Origin: Hyphomonadaceae bacterium
GTDB taxonomy: Bacteria; Pseudomonadota; Alphaproteobacteria; Caulobacterales; Aquidulcibacteraceae
DNA length: 64,000 nucleotides
Reading direction: 5' to 3'
NCBI GenBank assembly: GCA_023384105.1
Contig: JAHDXR010000010.1
Span: 1 to 64,000 of the forward strand
How positions within the stretch are numbered: position 1 is the first letter of the stretch; each line of letters opens with the position of its first letter. This document shows, piece by piece, positions 51,951 to 60,179 of the stretch. The notes under the pieces were generated by a model. The model did not search any database. It saw only the letters and a program-made list of their open reading frames with translations, and was not told the DNA's origin. A program made the translations under genes and the position numbers.

Positions 51951-52835
51951 TCAGCGCTGCGGTCTGTCTTCGCCCTGCACGGTGACGCGTTCGACGATGC
52001 GCTCGTGCGGCCAGTAATCGAGCACGCCGTAATGCTGCGTGGCGCGATTGTCCCAGAAGGCGATGTCGTTCTCGCGCCAGCGGAAGCGCACATGGTATTC
52101 GGGCGCTTTCACGCGATCGACGAGATAGGCCAGGAGGTCGGCGGCTTCCTTCTCTTCGAGGCCGAGGATGCGGCTGGTGAAGATGTGGTTCACGAACAGG
52201 TGCCGTTCGCCGGTCTCGACGTGGCGGCGCACGACCGGATGCGTCTGCGCCGGATGCTCGCGGCGCAGCTGCTCGGCTTTCTCCTTGCTCACCCGGTAGC
52301 CGAAGCTCCGCAGGATGTCGTGTTCGGCGTCGAGGTGCTCGATCCTGGCTTTCACGTCGGGCGGCAGGTCGGCGTAGATCGCGGCGGTGTCGGCGAAGAT
52401 GGTGTCGCCGCCGAGCGGGGGCAGTTTGCGCATGCGCAGGATGCCGGCGAGCGAAGGGATTTCGCGGAAGGTGACGTCGGTGTGCCACTTGTTGGCGGGG
52501 CGCGCGATCGGGATCAGCTCTTCGCTGAGCTTCATGCCGTCGGCGGCCTCGATGTAGAGGATTTCCGGAAAGCCCGGCACGTGCGCGGTGACCGGATGGC
52601 CTTCCAGTTCGCCGAAATAGCGGCCGAAGCGGACATGATCCTCGTAGCTGATGTCCTGATCGCGGAAAAACAGCACCTTGTGCTTCAGCAGCGCGTCGCG
52701 CAGTTCCGCGACCTGTTCGGACGAGAGCTCGCGTCGCAGGTCGGCGCCCGCCACCTCGGCGCCCAGCAGCGGCCCGATCGGGGTGAAGTGCAGAGCGGCT
52801 GATCGCAGCGCCGTCGCCGTGGCGGACTTTCCCAT
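51951..52835 (-). CDS. TauD/TfdA-family Fe(II)/2-oxoglutarate dioxygenase
   Basis: 294 residues. Iron ligands H118 and D120 (NKWHTDVTF) and H268 (NRATQHYGVLDYW); R279 (ERIVERVTV region) binds 2-oxoglutarate. TauD enzymes hydroxylate taurine or alkyl sulfates/sulfonates to release sulfite or sulfate, TfdA aryloxyacetates; the exact substrate is not clear. It is divergent from the TonB receptor and shares its control region, which suggests a role with the imported compound. It converges on tolC 4 nt away. Confidence 0.9.
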   Translation of the reverse strand: MGKSATATALRSAALHFTPIGPLLGAEVAGADLRRELSSEQVAELRDALLKHKVLFFRDQDISYEDHVRFGRYFGELEGHPVTAHVPGFPEILYIEAADGMKLSEELIPIARPANKWHTDVTFREIPSLAGILRMRKLPPLGGDTIFADTAAIYADLPPDVKARIEHLDAEHDILRSFGYRVSKEKAEQLRREHPAQTHPVVRRHVETGERHLFVNHIFTSRILGLEEKEAADLLAYLVDRVKAPEYHVRFRWRENDIAFWDNRATQHYGVLDYWPHERIVERVTVQGEDRPQR

Positions 52836-52876
52836 CGGAAGCTCCTGTGATGCGGGTGCGGCGGGGATAATCTACT

Positions 52877-53000
52877 TAATCTCGATCGGATCAATAGAGA
52901 TTAGCTAAAGCGTGTCTTCAGGAGCGGCTGGAACCGCTGGAATTTGCGTCGTGAGCTGCGTGAGCGAACGCAGCGCGGGCCGACGCATGATCCAGATCAA
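52877..53000. promoter_or_regulatory. Shared control region with AT-rich palindrome and FNR/NnrR-like box
   Basis: TAATCTC-N13-GAGATTA (52877-52883 and 52897-52903) is a perfect interrupted palindrome in an AT-rich patch only 42 nt from the tauD-type start. About 85 nt further, ATGAT-CCAG-ATCAA (52987-53000) matches the FNR/CRP-family consensus TTGAT-N4-ATCAA at nine of ten positions. FNR-like NnrR controls nnrS in other bacteria, and the operon starting at 53134 ends with nnrS. No convincing -10 was found. Confidence 0.5.
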
Positions 53001-53133
53001 CTCTCGTCCGGGCGCGGCATTGGCGCGCCCCTCCATGCGCTGACAAAGCGCCGCATGGCGCACTTTTGACTCGCGAATGCGAAACACTCGCAGGTAAAAA
53101 GCCGTATCGAAAAGTCCAGTTTGGGGGCGAGAG

Positions 53134-55395
53134 ATGGAAACTAGAGGTCCTTCGGGTCAGCGGCGCGGCGGCGTCCGGCTGTTGTCCGCGGCGCTGCTGG
53201 CGGGGGCGTCTTTGCCCGCCTTGAGCGCGCCGGCCCTCGCCCAATCGGTGCTCCCCGGCGCGCACGAAGCTCCCCAGACCGAAGAGATCGTCGTCACCGG
53301 CGAGCGCCGCTCCGCCGTCGAGATCGCGCAGGCGAGAGCGCGCGCCACGCCGGGCGGCGTGAGCGTCGTCGTCGCCGACGATGTCGCGCAGAACGCCAAT
53401 GTCACGCTGTCCGACGCGCTGTCGTCGGCGCCGGGCGTCGTGGTGCAGAATTTCTTCGGCGCCAACGATCAGCCGCGCGTGCAGATCCGCGGTTCGGGTT
53501 TGCAGCAGAATCCGGTCGAACGCGGCGTGCTTGTGCTGCTCGACGGCCTGCCGCTCAACCGCGCCGACGGCTCCTATGTCGTCGGCCTCGTCGATCCGCG
53601 CCAGGCCGCGCATATCGAAGTGTTTCGCGGCTACACCGCCAACCGCCTGGGCTCGACGGTGCTGGGCGGCGCGATGAACTTCGTGCTGCCCTCGGGCGTC
53701 CAAGCCGACGGCTTGCGTCTGCGCGCCGAAGCGGGAGAGTTCGAGCACGTCTATGGCGGCGCCGATCTCGGCTTCAGCGGCGGCGGTTGGGACGCGCAGG
53801 CCTCGCTCAGCCACACCGAGCGCGACGGCTTTCGCAGCTACAACAGTTCCGAGCGCACCAGCGGCTACGCCGCGGCCAGCTTCCGCTGGAGCGACCGCGT
53901 GACGACGCGCGTGCTCGCGGGCCATGTCGACAACCGCTTCGACGTGTCGGGGCCGCTCAATTACGCCGCGCTTCAGGCCGATCCTTCGCAGGTTTCGCTG
54001 GGCCCGGTCGTGGTCGGCGGCGTGGCGCAGAATCCGGGGCCGAATGTGGTGCGCGACCAGCCCCGGCGCGACACCGCGCTCACCTGGGCCGGCGTCCGCA
54101 CCACCGCGTCCCTGGGCCGGCATGCGCTCGACGGCGCCGTCAGCTACGTGACCTCCGACGACAGCTTCAGGTTTCCGGTATCGTCCGGCGAGCGCGTCAC
54201 CGAGGGCGGCGTGCTCAATGTCATGGCGCGCTACGCTTACGAAGGCGAGGCGGGCCCGTTGCCCTTGTTCGAAGCGACCGCGCTCATTTCCAGCGGGGAC
54301 GACGACCGCGACTATTATCTCAACGCCGCGGGCGTGCGCGGGGCGCTGTTCGGAACCGGCGAACTCTCGGCGACCACCTACAGCTTCAATGTGAACGCCA
54401 ATATCCCGCTGGGGCGCAACTTCACGCTCTCGCCCTCGCTGTCCTACGCGCACGCCGAGCGCAGTTTCGACGACCGCTACACGCTGGCGACCCGCCCGAC
54501 GCTGGCGTTCAATCCGATGAACCCGACCGTGCGCCTACCGGACGGCGCGGTTCCGACAGTCGACGCCAGCTATGATCGTGAATACGACGAAGTGAGCCCG
54601 GCGCTGGCGCTGAGCTGGACGCCGACGCCCGACGATCATCTCTTCGTTGCGCTGAGCCACACGTTCGAGCCGCCCTCGCACGACGACCTGCTGGCCACCA
54701 TCAACGGCACGCCGAACTCGTCCGCGGGGCGGCCCGCGCCAGGCAATCCGGCGCTGCCGGCGGCCGTGTTCGCGACGCCCGCGCTCGAAGCCCAGACCGG
54801 CGACACGCTCGAGATCGGCTGGCGCGGCAGACGGGGGCCGGTCGCGTTCGACGCGGTCGCGTATTACGCCTGGCTCGACAACGAACTGCTCAATCTGCGC
54901 GACGCCACCGGGGTCTCGATCGGCGCGATCAATGCGGGCGAGACGCGCCACTTCGGGCTCGAACTCGCCGCCGGCGCGGCGCTGACGCCCCAGCTCAACG
55001 CCCGCTTGGCCTACGTTTATCAGGACTTCCGCTTCGTGGACGATCCGGTGCGCGGCGACAACCGGCTGGCCGGCGCGCCGCCGCATGTCGTCAATCTCGA
55101 TCTCGACTACAGTCCGGTCCCATCCCTGGTGCTGGGCCTCAGCCTCCATTGGCTGCCGGACGAGACCCCGGTCGACAACCTCAACACGCTCTATAACGAC
55201 GCCTATACGGTCGTGGATGCGCGTGCGATCTACCGCACCAGCGAGCGCTGGCGTCTCTTCGTCGAAGCGCGCAACATCGGCGACGAAACCTACGCGGCGT
55301 CGACGCTTGTCGTCGATCAAGCCCAACCCGGCCAGGCCGTGTACATTCCAGGCGACGGGCGCGCAGTCTATGCAGGTGTTGCGGTTGAGTTCTGA
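53134..55395 (+). CDS. TonB-dependent outer-membrane receptor
   Basis: 753 residues. A signal peptide (LLSAALLAGASLPALSAPALAQS), a TonB box (TEEIVVTGER), a plug domain (TLSDALSSAPGVVVQNFFGANDQPRVQIRG, GVLVLLDGLPLNRADGSY) and a 22-strand barrel ending in the terminal aromatic F (GRAVYAGVAVEF). It imports a large or scarce compound with TonB energy. The periplasmic ABC system and NnrS follow in the same direction, within overlapping frames, which implies one uptake unit. Confidence 0.92.
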   Translation: METRGPSGQRRGGVRLLSAALLAGASLPALSAPALAQSVLPGAHEAPQTEEIVVTGERRSAVEIAQARARATPGGVSVVVADDVAQNANVTLSDALSSAPGVVVQNFFGANDQPRVQIRGSGLQQNPVERGVLVLLDGLPLNRADGSYVVGLVDPRQAAHIEVFRGYTANRLGSTVLGGAMNFVLPSGVQADGLRLRAEAGEFEHVYGGADLGFSGGGWDAQASLSHTERDGFRSYNSSERTSGYAAASFRWSDRVTTRVLAGHVDNRFDVSGPLNYAALQADPSQVSLGPVVVGGVAQNPGPNVVRDQPRRDTALTWAGVRTTASLGRHALDGAVSYVTSDDSFRFPVSSGERVTEGGVLNVMARYAYEGEAGPLPLFEATALISSGDDDRDYYLNAAGVRGALFGTGELSATTYSFNVNANIPLGRNFTLSPSLSYAHAERSFDDRYTLATRPTLAFNPMNPTVRLPDGAVPTVDASYDREYDEVSPALALSWTPTPDDHLFVALSHTFEPPSHDDLLATINGTPNSSAGRPAPGNPALPAAVFATPALEAQTGDTLEIGWRGRRGPVAFDAVAYYAWLDNELLNLRDATGVSIGAINAGETRHFGLELAAGAALTPQLNARLAYVYQDFRFVDDPVRGDNRLAGAPPHVVNLDLDYSPVPSLVLGLSLHWLPDETPVDNLNTLYNDAYTVVDARAIYRTSERWRLFVEARNIGDETYAASTLVVDQAQPGQAVYIPGDGRAVYAGVAVEF

Positions 55396-55399
55396 GGCG

Positions 55400-56386
55400 A
55401 TGCAATTTGTGAGACGGGGGATATCGCGCCGGCATGCGCTGGCGGCGGGCGCAGCGCTTGTCGTCGGCGCCTGCGCGCGCGAGCGCCCGGCGCCGGGAGA
55501 GTTCGCGATCTGGGGCCCGCCGGCGGGGCCGAGCATCATCCTCGCGCATGCCGAGCGGCAGGGCATGCTGCGCGAGATTGCCGAAGATGCGACGGTGCGG
55601 GCGTGGCGCAGTCCCGACGAATTGCGCGCGGGGCTCACCTCGCAGACGATTCAATTGTCGATCATGCCGCTCAACACCGCCGCCAATCTGTACAATCGGG
55701 GCCAGGACGTGCGCCTCGTCAACATCATGACGCGGGGGCTTCTCTACGTCGTGTCCGAGGACGACGGCATCGTCGATGTCGCGTCGCTGGCCGGCAAGCG
55801 GCTCGCCGTGCCGTACCGGAAGGACGCCCCGGAAATCGTGTTGCAGCGGCTCCTATCCTATCACGGCCTGGCGGAAGGCGATCTGACCGTCCGCACGACC
55901 GGCACGCCGATCGAGGCGACGCAGCTCTTGCTCACCGGCCAGGTCGACGCCGCGTTCGTGCCGGAGCCGGCGGCGTCGGCGGCGATCGCCGCGGGCGGGC
56001 TGATTGGAAAACGCCTGCGCCGCGTGATCGACGTGCAGCAGGCGTGGGCGTCGGTCGCCGGCGAAGGCGCAAGCCTGCCGCAGGCCGGCCTCGCCGCGAC
56101 CGGCGCGTTCGTGGACGCGCATCGCGCGCAACTGGCCCGCCTGAACGAGGTGCTGATCGCCGCCGTGCGCGCGACGCTGGAGCAGTCGGGCGAAGCGGCC
56201 GCCGCCGCCGCATCGCTGTTCGGCTTGCCCAAGCCCGTGCTTGAAGCCTCGATTCCGTATTCCAACCTGGTCGCCGTTCCGGCCGCCGAGGCGAAGAGCG
56301 AAGTGGAGCGCTATTTCTCGGCCATTCACGAATTGGACGTCGACATTCTCGGCGGGCGGCTCCCCGATGCAGGCTTCTACGTCTAG
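55400..56386 (+). CDS. Tat-exported ABC substrate-binding lipoprotein, NitT/TauT type
   Basis: 328 residues. Twin-Arg signal (RRGISRRHALAAGAALVVGAC) with a lipobox Cys, then a periplasmic binding domain: LTSQTIQLSIMPLNTAANLYNRGQDVRLVNIMTRG (NMT1/THI5-like), LAGKRLAVPYRKDAPEIVLQRLLSYHGL, TEATQLLLTGQVDAAFVPEPAAS. This is the family that binds nitrate, taurine, sulfonates or thiamine precursors. The ATG at 55400 lies 4 nt after the receptor stop; an in-frame ATG at 55370 would overlap it. Confidence 0.87.
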   Translation: MQFVRRGISRRHALAAGAALVVGACARERPAPGEFAIWGPPAGPSIILAHAERQGMLREIAEDATVRAWRSPDELRAGLTSQTIQLSIMPLNTAANLYNRGQDVRLVNIMTRGLLYVVSEDDGIVDVASLAGKRLAVPYRKDAPEIVLQRLLSYHGLAEGDLTVRTTGTPIEATQLLLTGQVDAAFVPEPAASAAIAAGGLIGKRLRRVIDVQQAWASVAGEGASLPQAGLAATGAFVDAHRAQLARLNEVLIAAVRATLEQSGEAAAAAASLFGLPKPVLEASIPYSNLVAVPAAEAKSEVERYFSAIHELDVDILGGRLPDAGFYV

Positions 56387-57203
56387 CGCCGGCGTCCTCG
56401 ACGCCGCGCTCGATCGGCTCGGCCGCATCGGCCGGTTTCTCTGGTCGGCCTGGATCGGACTTGCAGCGCTTTCGCTGATCGCCGCGCTCTGGCAATTGGG
56501 GCACGAGATTTTCGGCGACTTCGTGTTGCCTGCGCCATTGCCCGTCATCGCTCACATACAGGCGATCGTTGCGGCGCCGGAGAGTCATCCCGTCATCCTG
56601 GCGACGGCGGAGCGCGCGCTCGTGGGGCTTGCGCTGTCGCTGCTTGTCGGCGGCGGCCTGGGCCTCGTGATCGGCTATTCGCCGGCGGCGATCCGGATCA
56701 TGCGCCCGGTGGTGACGATCCTCATCGGCGTGCCGCCGATCGCCTGGATCGTGGTGGTGATGATCTGGTTCGGCTCGACCGACACGACCATTATCGCAAC
56801 GGTCGTCGCCGCGGCGGCGCCGCTGCTGCTTATCGGCGCCGCCGAAGGCGTCATCACGCGCAATCGCGGGCTCGACGACATGGCGCGCGCCTTCGGCGCC
56901 GGGCCGCTGAGACGCGCGACGCTGGGATTGAGGCAAGCCGCGACGACGCTGTTTCCCGCGCTCATGATGGCGTCCGGCACGGCGTTCAAGGTCGCCGTGA
57001 TGTCCGAACTGCTGACCAACGCCGGCGGCGTCGGCGGCGCCTTGGCGGACGCGCGCGCGACGCTGGACGTGGGCGAGGCGCTGGCCTGGGTCGCGCTCGC
57101 CGTCGCGCTGCTTCTGCTGGTCGAATACGGCCTCATGCATCCTGTGCGCAGCGAGTTCGAACGCTGGCGTTCGGCGGCGCAGCCTTGGGGCGTCAAACGA
57201 TGA
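56367..57203 (+). CDS. ABC transporter permease, NitT/TauT (SsuC) type
   Basis: 278 residues, six membrane helices. The EAA-like motif is AFGAGPLRRATLGLRQAATTLFPALMMASG, followed by FKVAVMSELLTNAGGVGGALADARATLDVGEALAW typical of the family. The start overlaps the binding-protein gene by 20 nt and the stop overlaps the ATPase ATG (ATGA at 57200-57203). It moves the captured ligand across the inner membrane. Confidence 0.9.
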   Translation: MQASTSSAGVLDAALDRLGRIGRFLWSAWIGLAALSLIAALWQLGHEIFGDFVLPAPLPVIAHIQAIVAAPESHPVILATAERALVGLALSLLVGGGLGLVIGYSPAAIRIMRPVVTILIGVPPIAWIVVVMIWFGSTDTTIIATVVAAAAPLLLIGAAEGVITRNRGLDDMARAFGAGPLRRATLGLRQAATTLFPALMMASGTAFKVAVMSELLTNAGGVGGALADARATLDVGEALAWVALAVALLLLVEYGLMHPVRSEFERWRSAAQPWGVKR

Positions 57204-57949
57204 GCGTGCTCGCGCTGCACGAGATCGGCCACGCCTATTTCGGCCGCACGGTGCTCGACCGCGTTTCGCTCGACATCGGCGCGGGCGAGTGCGTGGCGCT
57301 GGTGGGGCCGTCCGGTTCGGGAAAGAGCACGCTGCTCCATATCGCCGCGGGCCTGCTCACGCCGGTGCGCGGCCACGTTGCGCGCGGCTATCGCCGCCAT
57401 GCCGTGGTGTTCCAGGAGCCGCGCCTTCTCGACTGGAAGGACGCCCGCGGCAACATCGCCTACGTCCTGCGCCGCAGCCGCCTCTCCAGCCGCGCGCTGG
57501 GCGCGCGGATCGCGGCGGTGGCCGAACTGGTCGATCTCACGCCGGACGATCTGAAGAAGTTTCCGGTCGAACTCTCGGGCGGCATGCGCCAGCGCGTGGC
57601 GATCGCGCGCGCGCTGGCGATCGAGCCGGACTTCGTCTATTTCGATGAGCCGTTCAGCGCGCTCGATGTCGGCCTGCGCCAGCGCATGCAGGATCTGGCG
57701 CTCGGCGCGCTGTTGCGGAGGGGCGCCGGCGTGCTTTTCGTGACCCACGACCTGATGGAGGCGGCGCGCATCGCCCATCGCGTGCTCGTGCTCGCCGCGG
57801 ACGGCTGCGGCGTCGCCGGCGAGCGCGCCATAGAGGGCGCGCCGCTGGCGCGCGATGCGCGCGCCAGCTTCGACTGCGCGCAACGTTTCCTCACCGCCGA
57901 CCCGCTTTTTGCTCATCTCAACGACGTCGATGAGCGGCGCGTGCTATGA
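57200..57949 (+). CDS. ABC transporter ATP-binding protein, NitT/TauT (SsuB) type
   Basis: 249 residues. Walker A GPSGSGKST, Q-loop VVFQEPRLLDWKDARGNI, signature ELSGGMRQRVAIARAL, Walker B FVYFDEPFSALD and H-loop VTHDLMEA. The QEPRLLDW segment is typical of nitrate/taurine/sulfonate ATPases. It is coupled at both ends: the permease stop and the NnrS start overlap it by four bases. Confidence 0.92.
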   Translation: MSVLALHEIGHAYFGRTVLDRVSLDIGAGECVALVGPSGSGKSTLLHIAAGLLTPVRGHVARGYRRHAVVFQEPRLLDWKDARGNIAYVLRRSRLSSRALGARIAAVAELVDLTPDDLKKFPVELSGGMRQRVAIARALAIEPDFVYFDEPFSALDVGLRQRMQDLALGALLRRGAGVLFVTHDLMEAARIAHRVLVLAADGCGVAGERAIEGAPLARDARASFDCAQRFLTADPLFAHLNDVDERRVL

Positions 57950-59136
57950 TCCGCGCCGGCAAAGCGCTGACGGCGGCGCTGACTGAAGAGGCGCTGCGCC
58001 TGTTCTTTCCGTTGGGCGCGGTTTACGCGGCGCTGTGGCCGTTCGCGTGGACGTGGGTTTTCCAGCTCGACCTGCCGCTGATCCAGGCGACGCCGCCGTC
58101 GGTCTGGCACGGCCACGAGATGATCTACGGCGCCTATGGCGCGGCGCTGCTCGGCTTCATCCTGACCGCCGTCCCGGAATGGACGGACACGCCGCGGCCC
58201 GCGCCGCGGCTGTTGCTGGTGCTTGCGTGCCTGTGGGGGATAGGCCGCATGGTCGGCCTGTTCGGCGTCGACTGGGCGAACGCTCTTGCGGGCCTCGCCG
58301 ATATGGCCTGGCTCGTTGCGCTTATCGGCTTCGTCGGGCGCGTCGCCTGGCGCGCGCGCACCGCCAGCCTCAACGGCTTTCTGCTCTGGCTCGCGGCTCT
58401 GTTGGGCTGCGAAGCCGTGTTGCGCTGGGCGATCGGCGCGCAGGACGTCGCGCTTGCGCAAACCGCGCTGCGGATCGCGGTGTTGTCCTTTTCCGCGCTG
58501 CTGGCGCTGGCGCTGGCGCGGATCACGCCGCCGATCACCAACCGCATCCTCGATCCGGAGCGGAAAACGGCGCCGTTCAGGCCGCATCCTGGCAAACGCC
58601 ATCTGGCGCCGGCGCTGATCGCCGTCTGCATCGGCGCCGAACTCGCCGGCGCATCGAGCGCCGTGCTCGGCTATCTTTCCATAGCGGCGGGCGCCGCTTT
58701 CATGGATCGCGTCGCCGAATCCTTCATCGGGCGACAGTTCTTCCGGCTGGAAATCCTGGCGCTGTCGGGCGCAGCCGCGCTGGCGGGACTCGGCCTGCTG
58801 CTCTGGGGCGCCGGGCGGCTCGGCGCGCCCGGGCTCGACGTCGTCGGCCTGCACGTCTTGGGCATGGGCGGACTCGGCGTCGGCGTGCTCGGCGTTTTCT
58901 CCATCGCCGGCAAACTGCACACGGGCCAGGAGCTGGGATTGTCGAAACGGATCGCGCTGGCGTTCGCGCTGCTGCTGTTGGCGGTGGTCCTGCGCGCGGC
59001 GCCGACCTTCGGCGTCCTTCCGCCCGGACCCATGCACGGCCTCGCCTCGCTCGCCTGGGCGGCGGCGTTCCTGATCTGGCTACGCGCCTACTGGCCGGCC
59101 TTCTCGGCTCAGCCGGCGGGGGAGGCTCGGCCTTAA
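57946..59136 (+). CDS. nnrS: NnrS family membrane protein
   Basis: 396 residues, about twelve hydrophobic helices. NnrS motifs: WHGHEMIYGAYGAALLGFILTAVPEWT with H55/H57 as heme/copper ligands, NGFLLWLAALLGCE, VLALGMGGLG-like segments (LHVLGMGGLGVGVLGVFS) and the region around FIGRQFFRL. NnrS is a heme- and copper-containing protein that protects cells from nitric oxide stress. The ATG overlaps the ATPase stop (ATGA), so it is the last gene of the TonB / ABC operon. Confidence 0.88.
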   Translation: MIRAGKALTAALTEEALRLFFPLGAVYAALWPFAWTWVFQLDLPLIQATPPSVWHGHEMIYGAYGAALLGFILTAVPEWTDTPRPAPRLLLVLACLWGIGRMVGLFGVDWANALAGLADMAWLVALIGFVGRVAWRARTASLNGFLLWLAALLGCEAVLRWAIGAQDVALAQTALRIAVLSFSALLALALARITPPITNRILDPERKTAPFRPHPGKRHLAPALIAVCIGAELAGASSAVLGYLSIAAGAAFMDRVAESFIGRQFFRLEILALSGAAALAGLGLLLWGAGRLGAPGLDVVGLHVLGMGGLGVGVLGVFSIAGKLHTGQELGLSKRIALAFALLLLAVVLRAAPTFGVLPPGPMHGLASLAWAAAFLIWLRAYWPAFSAQPAGEARP

Positions 59137-59287
59137 GGTCTGATCCGGCGCCCCGGACTTGCCCTTGTTTGCCGGGCCTCGCTCGACGGCGATGACGGGA
59201 GCTGGCGATCCAACAGGGAAGGGCGCACATGAGCTGCTGCTTGCACTCTTGCAGCCGCGGCAAAGACCGTTATCTCTCAACCCGCTC

Positions 59288-59362
59288 GCGGGCATAGTTC
59301 AGAGGTAGAACGTCAGCTTCCCAAGCTGAATGTCGGGGGTTCGATTCCCCCTGCCCGCTCCA
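59288..59362 (+). tRNA. tRNA-Gly (anticodon CCC)
   Basis: Acceptor GCGGGCA (59288-59294) pairs with TGCCCGC (59352-59358), then discriminator T and an encoded CCA (59360-59362). D arm GTTC-AGAGGTA-GAAC; anticodon arm TCAGC-TTCCCAA-GCTGA with CCC at positions 34-36; T arm GGGGG-TTCGATT-CCCCC. A complete cloverleaf. Confidence 0.95.
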
Positions 59363-59458
59363 GAGCTTCAACCACCTAACCGCTGTCGGCGGAGGCGCCC
59401 GCCAAGGGCTGGGAAAGTCTCGCTGCCGCGAATCCTGAGCGCTTCCGGCGCGACCGAT

Positions 59459-59511
59459 CAATTTTCGTAGTATGCAAAGTACTTGCGCTGCGACAATTTT
59501 CGTAATACAAA
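59459..59511 (+). promoter_or_regulatory. Control region of the BrnTA module with direct repeats
   Basis: CAATTTTCGTAGTA (59459-59472) and CAATTTTCGTAATA (59494-59507) are direct repeats 35 bp apart in an AT-rich stretch just before the toxin gene. A weak promoter overlaps them (TTGCGC 59483-59488, 17 nt, TACAAA 59506-59511). The BrnA antitoxin is a DNA-binding autorepressor in characterised modules, so these repeats are plausible operators. Confidence 0.45.
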
Positions 59512-59516
59512 AATCC

Positions 59517-59789
59517 GTGCGTTACGCATGGGACGGAGCCAAGGCCGAGGCCAATCTCGCAAAGCACGGCGTTTCCATGGAGGCGGTGCGCGGGTTCGAT
59601 TGGAAGAGCGCCGTCGAGGTTGAAGACGATCGCTTCGACTATGGCGAGCGCCGCATGATCGCGATCGGCTTCATCGGTGATCGGCTGCATGTCTTGATTT
59701 ATGTGCGCCGGCATGCGTGGCGTCGGGTCATCTCTCTCAGAAAAGCCAACGACAGGGAGCGTGCGAGATATGAACAGGCAACGAAATAA
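59517..59789 (+). CDS. brnT: BrnT-family toxin (RNase)
   Basis: 90 residues from GTG 59517, the usual BrnT size. VRYAWDGAKAEANLAKHGVSMEAVRGFDW is the BrnT N-terminal signature, and RRMIAIGFIGDRLHVLIYVRRHAWRRVISLRKANDRERARY carries the basic residues of the RelE-like RNase fold. An ATG at 59472 lies in the promoter region and would add 15 atypical residues. The toxin is encoded first and overlaps the antitoxin gene by 20 nt, the characteristic order of this module. Confidence 0.88.
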   Translation: MRYAWDGAKAEANLAKHGVSMEAVRGFDWKSAVEVEDDRFDYGERRMIAIGFIGDRLHVLIYVRRHAWRRVISLRKANDRERARYEQATK

Positions 59790-60084
59790 GGCCGGGGCGC
59801 GGCTGAGAGCGCCGGCCAAGGCCAAGAAGGCGCGGCCGAAAGCGCCGGAGGGCGCGCTGTTTTCCGTGGATTCGCCGCCGGTGCCGGATCGGCTTCTGAA
59901 GCGGCTTAAGCCAACGGCGGAGGCGGCGAAGGCCAAGCGCGGCCGGCCGCGCTCGGAGGCCCCCAAGGAAGTGTTGAACGTGCGGGTCGACGCCGAAACA
60001 CTCAAAGCCTTCAGGGCGACTGGGGCAGGCTGGCAGCGACGCGTCAATGAAGCGTTGAAGCGCGCGGCCACGCGCCTGAAATAG
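59770..60084 (+). CDS. brnA: BrnA-family antitoxin
   Basis: 104 residues. A basic, Ala/Lys/Pro-rich N-terminal half is followed by the ribbon-helix-helix part: KEVLNVRVDAETLKAFRATGAGWQRRVNEALKRAA, the BrnA signature. The Lys/Arg-rich linker (RGRPRSE) is common in these proteins. It neutralises BrnT and represses the operon. ATG 59770 with GGGAG upstream. Confidence 0.85.
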   Translation: MNRQRNKAGARLRAPAKAKKARPKAPEGALFSVDSPPVPDRLLKRLKPTAEAAKAKRGRPRSEAPKEVLNVRVDAETLKAFRATGAGWQRRVNEALKRAATRLK

Positions 60085-60179
60085 TGAGATGGGCGGAGCC
60101 GCAGGCCCATCCATCGCCGCCCGCGCGTATTGCGCGGCGAGCGGTTGGCTGGTTGTCTGGGGCATTCACGGAGACGCAC

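Noticed and set aside
59288-60084. Integrated element with attachment repeats at the tRNA-Gly
   Set aside because: No copy of the tRNA 3' end and no integrase was found downstream within the window.
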